Source: Rhizophagus clarus
Lineage: Eukaryota > Glomeromycota > Glomeromycetes > Glomerales > Glomeraceae
Direction: 5' to 3'
Assembly (NCBI GenBank): GCA_015698045.1
Contig: BLAL01000058.1
Location: forward strand, 1,905,776-1,969,775
DNA: 64,000 nt
Part shown: positions 56,760-64,000 of the stretch, piece by piece
How the letters are laid out: the number at the start of each line of letters is the position of its first letter
How positions within the stretch are numbered: position 1 is the first letter of the stretch
Notes under the pieces: model-generated
The model's database searches: none
What the model was told of the DNA's origin: nothing
What the model saw: the letters and a program-made list of their open reading frames with translations, nothing else
Position numbers and translations under genes: made by a program

Positions 56760-56902
56760 CTATAACATTATAAGACCATCAAGTTTCCACAAATATTTAT
56801 TTTCTATCCCTTTTGTTCTTAGAGTATTAAAAATCTTCCAGAACCTTAAAGTATTATCGTCACCACCAGCTCCAGCTACAATGTCCTCTCCATTGGAGAA
56901 AT
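56760..56902 (-). pseudogene. C-terminal WD40 fragment of a Cdc20/Fizzy-like protein
   Basis: The frame reads NGEDIVAGAGGDDNTLRFWK, closely matching the last WD blade of Cdc20/Cdh1 proteins (GAGDETLRFW), then a diverged tail to TAG. Only this blade is present; upstream sequence is AT-rich, so it is a gene fragment. The usual protein activates the anaphase-promoting complex. Confidence 0.6.
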
Positions 56903-56992
56903 ATAAAAATAAAGGACGTGATAAAAATGTAAAATGATACATAATAAAAATATATTATATAAAATTTATAATAACGCTTCTCACTAGCCTCC

Positions 56993-58847
56993 TTAATTTT
57001 CAATCTTCTTAGTTACTTTTTTTTTATGCTTTCTTTGCTCTCTTTCATCATTATCATTCTTTTCATCATCATCTTCGGGAAATGACCTTGCAGCACTTAT
57101 GTAATAATGAGACAGCTCCATTGATCTTGTAACATCTATTTTATCAGTACAAGCAAAGTCCAAATTTATTGTGTATAAATCTGTATTTGCCATAAAAAAG
57201 TTGCGACGAGCTGTCTTGTCATCATCCACCTCCTCACTTAAACATCTAATCCCGTAAATAATAACATTTTGGAGCGCTCTTTCCATTTCTTCTGATAGTT
57301 CATTTGAAACACATGTCAACCACTGACGAAATATAGTTGAAACTGAAACTTTAGATTTTAACTGGGAAATATTATCGTTAGTGCAACTATTCTGATATGC
57401 GAAACCTATATTCGACCATAATTCGCTCCTCCATCCATCAAAAACTTTTTGAAAACGTTTGCCCATAAAACTAATTTTTTGTTTGTTTTCTTTCTTCTTA
57501 GAAAAATGTGGAAATAATTTACTAATTATATCTTCTATCATTGAATTTCTAGAAGAATGATCAAGGTGTCGAGTACGAAGGAATAGTGCTCTTAATTCAA
57601 CGTAAATGATATCTAAGATCCATTTTGGGAGAGAACTATAATTATTTTCTAATATTTCACTCATCTGTTTTTGACTATATTCGCGACTGGTTTTAGGTTC
57701 CGTATATTTATCTGGAACATTCGCGTTGGGTCTTGGGAAAGGACTTCTGGGGTAGTAACGTTCTCTAGTAAAATATTGAGACGGCAACTCCAAATTGTTA
57801 TTTATGAGTTGTCGTTCAAAATTATCCCTATAATAAAAATAAATGGGCTCAGAACATATGAATTATAAATATTACAGATTTACTATATATATTTACATTG
57901 GAGTGCAGCTCTTCAAAGGCGGAGAACGCAGCGGGGAATGTGGTGACGTCGCCAGAGAAGATTCCAGTGATGTTATTGTTGATATGGGACTTTGACTTTT
58001 CCTGTATTTCTCAGTCATAAAATTGATATAATCGGGTAAAATTAGGCCGAATTCATCCGCTATTTTCTTCTTAGTTTTATAGGGATCTGGAGATATATTT
58101 ATTATTTCCTCAATTCTCAAGAACTCCTCTTTTAGCATTTTGTCTACAATTATTAAATATCAAGGTAAGTGAACTATTCATATCACAAAAAGAAAGAATA
58201 ATGAATTTCAATTATAGGTCACCTATTTTTTCTTCATCATCAATTTGTTGAGGAGGTTGAGGTGGTAATTGAGGTAAGTATTGTTGAGGTTGTTGAGAAG
58301 GTGATTGCGACCATTAGTATTCATGATGTGGCCATTGACGTTGCTGATTTTGTTGAGGTTGTTGAGGTTGTTGAGGCCATTGAGGTAGAGGTGGTTGCGG
58401 CCATTGAGGTTGAGATTGTTGAGGTTGTTGAGGCCATTGAGATTGAGGTGGTTGCGGCCATTGAAATTGAGATTGTTGAGGTTGTTGAGGCCATTGAGAT
58501 TGAGGTGGTTGCGACCATTGAAATTGATGAGGTTGAGATTGTTGAGGTTGTTGAGGCCATTGAGATTGAGGTGGTTGCGGCTATTGAAATTGAAATTGTT
58601 GAGATTGTCGCGGCCACTGAAGTAGAGTTTGGGGTTGAGATTGTTGCGGTTGTTGAGATTGAGGTTGTTGCGGTTGATGAGATTGAGGTTGTTGCGGTTG
58701 TTGAGATTGGGGTTGTTGCAGCTGTTGAGGTTGTTGCGGCCATTGAGACTGAGGTTGTTGATATTGCGGTTGCGATGGCTGCCAATATTTAATAAGAGAA
58801 CCTTTTTTACGAATTCCTTGTTCTTTATCAAGATCTTGAGAAGACAT
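56993..58847 (-). pseudogene. lineage-specific gene of the MSSQ/IRKKxSLIK family, copy 2
   Basis: Exon 1 58847-58223 opens MSSQDLDKEQGIRKKGSLIK and then ~160 residues of Gln/Pro-rich repeat (QWPQQPQQ type). Exon 2 58143-57897 has MLKEEFLRIEEIINISPDPY and Ser/Pro-rich LRSPPLKS. Exon 3 57827-56993 has ELRALFLRTRHLDH, FQKVFDGWRSELWSNIGF, an acidic FPEDDDEKND segment and a basic KHKKKVTKK tail. Introns of 79 and 69 bp join in phase. Stops within the Q/P repeat: TAG 58581-58583 (where the repeat has Trp) and TAA 58314-58316. Exons 2 and 3 are clean. The LFLRTR block is shared with 63.5 kb. Function unknown. Confidence 0.55.
58240..58790. repeat. trinucleotide-rich TTGAGGTTG/CAACCTCAA coding repeat
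   Basis: TTGAGATTGAGGTGGTTGCG then GCCATTGA recurs with a ~60-bp period, encoding the Q/P repeat on the minus strand. It leaves several frames on both strands open, which explains five overlapping ORFs. Confidence 0.8.
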
Positions 58848-58869
58848 TTTAATGATATCTCAATATAAA

Positions 58870-59700
58870 AAAAAAGAAATAATTGAATAAAAAAAAAAAA
58901 AAATTTTTTTTATCCCCTTTTTTTTTGCGTTGATCTTACCACATCATGATCGAAAAAAATTAATCTTTTTCTTGCATCGTAATTATATCTATGATTAATA
59001 TGGTTAATTACGAAAAGAAAAAAAATTCTTTTTGCCATTGATCTTATTACATCATATGATACAGATTTTTTTAAGGAAAAAAAATATGATTAATATAATG
59101 ATGGATATTGTGATTAAATCATGGCCAAGTAAAATTAATATTTTTCTCACATTGTTACGATTAATTTCGAAAATAGGTTTCTTTTTTACCATTGATCTCA
59201 ATAGATTTTCTAAGGAAAAAAATTTGATTAATATAATGACGGACATTGTGATTATCGAGTAAAAATTAATCTTTTTTTCAATTTTTTTCTTTTTTTTAAA
59301 AATTCTATATCGTGGTTATACCTATTACCAAAAAAAACTTTTTCTGCAAAAAAAGTTGTTTGCATTGATATCATAACACTACGAGTTATCTTTTCCTTGA
59401 ACCTTCTCAAACATTTTAAGTCGTATAATTAATAATTAACCTCTCCTATAAACAGAGAGCAACTTACTTTAATATAAACACGAATACAAAATACGTTAGT
59501 AATGAGAACGAAAAATAAATTCTTTAGGAAAAAGAGATTATTTAAAGCACTGAACTGAAAGGAATGATTCCTAAGATAGCGAGTGATTTGAACTAAGCCA
59601 AAGTTAGAAACAAGATAGTTTTGGTATCTTTAGGCGGTATGGATGAAGACAATTCACGTATTAGCCCTTGTTCTACAATTGATTTTTATCAAACTCGCTC
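58870..59700. other. noncoding stretch between genes
   Basis: Three loose repeats of TTGATCTTA(C/T)ACATCAT and (G/A)ATTAATATAATGATGGA(C)ATT near 58930-59260; no supported gene. Confidence 0.4.
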
Positions 59701-60647
59701 TACATTGATTATTTCAGTTCTGTCTCAACCGATCTCCGGGGAAGAAGCAAAGTAGAAATCAAAGAATGGGAATCATGTATGGAAAAGGAACATCTTAAAA
59801 AGAAAGAGGCAACGGTTCTGCGAGTTAGAAATATCTGAGTAGATGATTCATGCTGAAGCTTCTCTTCTCTCATTTCATCACTGATGCTTTTTCTTATGCG
59901 CCTTATCCAAGAAAGCATCCATTTCCCTTTCCTTCGATGACTTGGTATTCTTGAACTGGTCTTATGCGCATATACTGTATAAAACTTCTGGTCAAATGAT
60001 CGTAGCATTGCTTTAAATTCCTAATTAGCTAATTACACATGTGCATATTGCATATTTTACCAAATTCTGTAGACCAATAAAAATCACAGTTTTGCACTGA
60101 GATAATTGTTTGTACTTGGCGTGAAGAACAGGTTATACTGTACTAATTAAACTGGCTGGTACTTACAAAAAAGAGATCTTTTTTTCTGTTTTTTTTCTAA
60201 TTATTATGCTTTTTTATTTCTATCTAAGGCTGTGTTTTATTGTGCCATTGATTTACTTATTATATGGCTATATTTATTTCACCATCAATCATCGCTTTGT
60301 GTAAAGCTATAGTTTGTGGTTGTGCAAATTTCCCACTGGCGCTTTCCCGGGTGTTTAATAGAATAATTGGTCGGCAAGTCATGTATAATGTATATTGATA
60401 TAAAAGAATTTATTTTTTAGTTGTCTTTCCGGCGCAGATTACTAATGTATATTAATTTAATTGATGGTGTGTGACTAAACAAATATTGACGACAACTTTT
60501 CAAATAAAAAGGTATCCGTAATTAGACAACTAAACAGGAACATCTCAGTGCTAGGATAAGCCTTGTTTAGAATAAGCCCAGCAATTCCATACTGAGATTT
60601 TCGAATGATGTTTCCCATTTAGGATAGGCCCAACACTTCGCTAGTTG

Positions 60648-60657
60648 TATATAAATA
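60648..60657 (+). promoter_or_regulatory. TATA-box-like TATATAAATA
   Basis: Lies ~300 bp upstream of the ATG at 60956, after GC-richer sequence and before a leader of T/A runs. The leader repeats CTCCTACCCGAAAGAAC twice (60820-60890). Confidence 0.4.
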
Positions 60658-60955
60658 CCCCTAATTTTTCAAGAAAAATAAAGTTTTATAACGATTTCCC
60701 TTAATAACTTATTTTCACGTTCCTATTTTTTTTTTTAAAAAAAAAGAAATAAAAATTTTAGAAAAAATCTTATTCCCACGTCCTTTTTTTTTTAAATAAA
60801 TATGATTAAAAAAAAAAATTTTCTCCTACCCGAAAGAACTTCGTTTTATCAAAAAAAAAAAAGAATTTTCTCCTCCTACCCGAAAGAACCTTTAAGTTTT
60901 ATCAAAAAAAAAGTTCATACTCTTCCTTTTTAAAATAACGTGTCTTAATTTTAAT

Positions 60956-61805
60956 ATGCCCGATAACATTGATAACACTACTATTATCGACAATAATAAT
61001 GAAGTTAGCGATAATTTTTATATAATTGATAACCCGAACGTGATTAAAGATATATTAAGTATATCTGTTAATCATTCTATAACAATAAAGAATAATTCTA
61101 GTACAATTCAAATGTTAATTACAATACTCCAAGATAAGTTAACACTATGTTTTTTTGGGTGCATTGATGCTGTATATGGCTCTATCAGGTTACTGATACT
61201 GTATGTTTTGATACTGACTAACAATATAAGAACGACTTACCGCTGCTTCATCTACTATCTCTCCTCCTATTGTCTCTACTTCTCCTCTTAATGTCTCTGC
61301 TATTGCCTCTCCTTCTCCTCCGGTCTCAACATACGGATCCTTGTCAGATTCAATTTCATCTTTAAGCTCTTCGCTACCCTTAGACTCTTCAGTAACCTCA
61401 TCATCAATAACTCCCTTAACGACTTTAATTTCATCAATCTCACCAATTTCCTCGATCTCCCCAATTTCCTCGAACCCGCCAATTTCTTCGAACCCGGCTC
61501 CCGGTTCAAATTTAAATTTTATATGCACGTCGGAGGGGGTCGCTTTATCTAGCAGGACAAATTGGATTGCGCCTATCGGCTCATATAAAGATCCGTGTTA
61601 CTTATGTGAATATTACGGGCATGGTTTTAATACCTGCCCGAATATTCAGCAAAATTACCGGGGAAGATGCTGCAGGTGTTGGGTCAGTCTGCACGAGTCA
61701 AAAGATTGCCATTTACGAAGAGGTGAAAAGGTACCTATTCCATTTAAAAAGAATTTTTTAAAGCTGGCCGATTTAATCAAATTTTTTGGAAGAATTGAGG
61801 AATAG
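60956..61805 (+). CDS. zinc-knuckle protein, two exons (junction uncertain)
   Basis: Exon 1 starts MPDNIDNTTIIDNNNEVSDN and ends before about 61175-61200. Exon 2 opens after an AG at 61229 and runs to TAG 61803-61805. It has a long Ser/Thr/Pro-rich linker (DSISSLSSSLPLDSSV) and two adjacent CCHC-type knuckles, CYLCEYYGHGFNTC and CCRCWVSLHESKDC, near the C-terminus. CTGACTAAC just before the acceptor looks like a branch site, but I could not find a donor that keeps phase, so a small indel or another exon is possible. Gag-like nucleic-acid binding is likely. No protease or polymerase lies nearby. Confidence 0.5.
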
Positions 61806-61814
61806 GTTTTTTTT

Positions 61815-61985
61815 TTAATTCATTTCTGGTCGCCTTGGTGGCGAATTTTTTATTCTATGTAGTTTGTTTGGTCCGCCTGGTGGCGGGTTTTTTTTCTGGT
61901 TCGTCTGGTGATGAGTTTTTTTTCTGGTTCGCCTTGTGGCGTAAAGGTTTCTGGTTCACCTGGTGGCGTGTTCTTTTTTTGTTTT
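61815..61985. repeat. ~35-bp tandem repeat with CGCC/GGCG hairpin and T-run, five units
   Basis: TCTGGTTCGCCTGGTGGCG then GGTTTTTTTT recurs. Each unit can form a CGCC-TGGT-GGCG stem followed by T8, immediately 3' of the zinc-knuckle gene. Confidence 0.75.
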
Positions 61986-62337
61986 GATATTTTTTTATAA
62001 TAATAATAAATAATAATGCATTTTATCAATCATACTGGCACTAAATAAAATTTATTAAGACATTTTTTGAATATTATCTTGAATGCCAAATTGATATGAT
62101 GATAATGTTAAATTCATATTGCAGAAAATATAAAAAAAAATTGTTCAATATGGAAGTCAGTAATTTGATGGCTGTTTAAAAATCTAAGGTTTCTGTTAAG
62201 ATTGTTTGTTTCTTTACTATAAAAATGCTGATCAATAACTTTTAGTTCAGTAAAATTATTAATTTGTATAATAAATTCCTTTTATTCAGCAATAAATTTT
62301 GAAGTTCAAATAATTTTGACATTTAATTTTAATTTAT

Positions 62338-62650
62338 AAATATCCAGATGTTCAAAGCACGCCTTAGCAAAATTTTTGCCAATTGTCATACAACTGAAAT
62401 TTAACGCGTCTACTGGATTTTCTACAGATTCTACCCAATCACGATGTTGTCGTAAAAAATTTTTAATATAAAAAAATGCTTGCTCGATCTGTAAGCAATA
62501 AATTTTTAAATAATGGAAGATTAAATTCTTACGGGATTATAATCGGGAGAATAAGATGGCAAAAACTCAAGTCGTATTCCTTTCTCCTCACAAATATTCT
62601 GCAAACGCTGACTTTTATGTATAGATACATTATCTAAGATTAAAACGCTA
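62338..62650 (-). pseudogene. Tc1/mariner-type transposase, C-terminal part
   Basis: Minus-strand exons about 62650-62532 and 62489-62338 around a ~43-bp intron read SVLILDNVSIHKSQRL and LEFLPSYSPDYNP, then IEQAFFYIKNFLRQH. This is the DDE_3 core of Tc1-like transposases with the second Asp (LDN) and the Glu (IEQAF). The N-terminal half is absent or scrambled upstream (62.65-63.05 kb), so the element is a remnant. Confidence 0.65.
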
Positions 62651-63059
62651 TACTAGTTATTTAACTAAATAAAATATTAAATAAAAATATTTATTATAGT
62701 CTATGTGGTTTTATATTTCGCTTCGAAAAATGGTAAACAAGTTGGGAAGAAAAGAGATGTTAACGCAGCACAATAAAAATCAATAAAATCTACGTACAAT
62801 GCGAAATCAGGTCACATGAATTATTAGCAAAGTGGTGGCGCTATGATATATTGTAATCTTTATTATCATAAAGGAATAAAAAACATATCAATGTTATCAC
62901 GGACTTTATGTGATATGTACTGTATTTATGAAAAAAGATGGAGTTTTAAAGAGCTAGCAATGTTTCTTCCGCTACGGGAAGGAATTTCTAGATCTTCTGT
63001 AATAACATCTAACTCCTTAACCTTTTCTTTGATATTTGCGCTTTCAGTTTCAACCCAGA

Positions 63060-63900
63060 CTATTTTGAAGCATTTCTGAAGAATTCTATTAATTTATCTA
63101 GTGAAGTTTCTGATAATTTTGTAAAATCGATGGCTGAAACGTATCGGCTTAAGATTCTCTTTAAAACCACCTCACGTGATATGAAATTGTTTACTTCCTC
63201 GTCGGTAGGATCTGAACTTTCCGTATATCCACTTTAATAGAAAAAAAAATTTAAATCATTAAATCATTGTAATAAAACAACAACATAACGATATGAACGT
63301 ATCGATCACCTTTCTACAATTTGTCGAAATTCTTTACTAATGTTGAAAGTACATTTTCAATTGATATCAATAGTCGGAAAATGATTTATGATATCGTTCG
63401 TTAATTGACTTCGTCACGCTTTGATAAGCATCAAGCCCAAAAATTTTTTGTGTTATTTTATCAAACGCATGATCGGGCGGATTTCTAGTTCGCAAAAAAA
63501 GGCATTTCATTTCTTCGTCAATAAGACGATAATTATCCTAAACAGTAATAATATCAATTAATACATAATTACATCAGTAATTCTGTGTAATAACGATTTT
63601 CTTAATTGGTAAGAATGTAACAACCAAAATAAGAAATGGATTTACATTGGTCAGATGGTGACGAAGTTGAGGTGGGTTAGTGGCAAATTTTGTTGATGGC
63701 TGCTTCGTGAGGCATCAAGCATTTTGTTTTGCCAGATGTAGTACACTTAGATGTAAGACTAACCCAATTGCAATTTGCAATTGATTGGTCATTGCGTCAA
63801 ATTGAACCGGAATTTCTTCTTCACTCTCTGAAGTAATATTAAATGAGAATAAAATTATATTCATTAATTATGTTCAGATTTTATATTTTTACCGGCTTTC
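63060..63900 (-). pseudogene. lineage-specific family, copy 3 (fragmentary)
   Basis: Minus-strand exons about 63238-63060 (DPTDEEVNNFISREVVLKRI, ending RNASK-stop), 63540-63310 (DEEMKCLFLRTRNPPDHAFD, ERYHKSFSDY) and 63835-63700 (IPVQFDAMTNQLQIAIG). The LFLRTR block aligns with exon 3 of the gene at 56993-58847. Stops: TGA near 63365 and TAG/TAA near 63340 in the middle exon, TGA near 63718. The 5' end merges with the pyrimidine tract at the window edge, which on this strand encodes Arg/Glu repeats like copy 1. Confidence 0.45.
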
Positions 63901-63904
63901 ATCA

Positions 63905-64000
63905 TTTGTCATTTGTCTTCTTGTTCTTTCTTTCTCTCTCCTATCCCTCTCTTCTCTTCTCTTCTCTCTCTTCTCTCTTTCTCTCTTCTCTCTTTCTCTC
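63905..64000. repeat. TCTTCTCTC pyrimidine microsatellite running off the window
   Basis: Almost pure C/T. On the minus strand it encodes an Arg/Glu-rich repeat. Confidence 0.7.

Noticed and set aside
59709..60008. 99-codon minus-strand ORF, Arg/Ser-rich
   Set aside because: Open and of better composition than its surroundings, but no family resemblance, no splice partners and weak upstream context; not enough to call a gene.
62843..63079. Plus-strand ORF near the Tc1-like remnant as its N-terminal half
   Set aside because: Opposite strand to the DDE part, no helix-turn-helix pattern, and it overlaps minus-strand exons of the family copy 3.
1..64000. tRNA and rRNA genes
   Set aside because: I found no convincing cloverleaf, T-arm consensus or rRNA core sequence on either strand by eye.

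Overview
The window looks like nuclear DNA of a repeat-bloated, very AT-rich fungus. Genes have short introns of 60-90 bp with GTAAGT-type donors and CTAAC-like branch sites. DNA transposons make up most of the recognisable coding content: Plavaka/CACTA-type, hAT, pogo, Tc1-like and Polinton-like. The low-complexity gene families and the integrase/polymerase types recall arbuscular mycorrhizal fungi (Glomeromycotina, e.g. Rhizophagus). That assignment is inference from protein style; no rRNA, tRNA or clear housekeeping gene is present to confirm it.

Layout. 1-3.0 kb: decayed Plavaka-type transposase gene carrying a small MITE. 3.3-3.6 kb: two RNA-like folded segments. 3.7-9.0 kb: two unrecognised broken genes and a bZIP-like relic, partly bracketed by inverted copies of one repeat. 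9.0-12.5 kb: minisatellites and an array of intron/mini-exon-like modules. 13.0-19.3 kb: inverted-repeat-bounded block filled with a 4-kb satellite and interrupted by a TA-flanked MITE. 20.27-32.17 kb: an 11.9-kb Polinton/Maverick-like element with ~1.09-kb terminal inverted repeats and a 5-bp target duplication. 32-41 kb: LINE-tail-like sequence, AT-rich desert, and more intron-like arrays and satellites. 41.0-43.3 kb: satellite, then MITE, then pogo transposon, nested. 43.4-45.6 kb: repeats and a Myb/SANT-like relic. 46.03-50.78 kb: a complete hAT element with an 8-bp target duplication and an uninterrupted two-exon transposase. 51-53.6 kb: mostly noncoding, with one folded RNA-like segment. 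53.6-64 kb: at least three minus-strand members of an unrecognised fungal gene family, a Cdc20/Fizzy-like fragment, a zinc-knuckle gene and a Tc1-like remnant.

Main point of interest. The 11.9-kb element couples a protein-primed family B DNA polymerase and a retroviral-type integrase (the Polinton hallmarks) to a Gag-like polyprotein. That polyprotein has a coiled coil, a capsid-like helical region, a CCHC zinc knuckle and a DTGS aspartic protease. I see no double jelly-roll capsid, FtsK-type ATPase or adenovirus-type protease gene. Each TIR carries an identical-length copy of a small Cys/His-rich gene and two long perfect or near-perfect hairpins. The integrase, the small minus-strand gene and the TIR genes are intact. 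The polymerase and Gag-Pro genes are broken, mostly by TGA codons, several of which sit where the families usually have arginine, which fits CGA-to-TGA decay.

Second point. A ~75-nt motif occurs twice (3.3 kb and 46.4 kb). It has four helices including a pseudoknot, and three of the helices show compensatory changes between the copies. It has the hallmarks of a selected structured RNA, possibly a small ribozyme.
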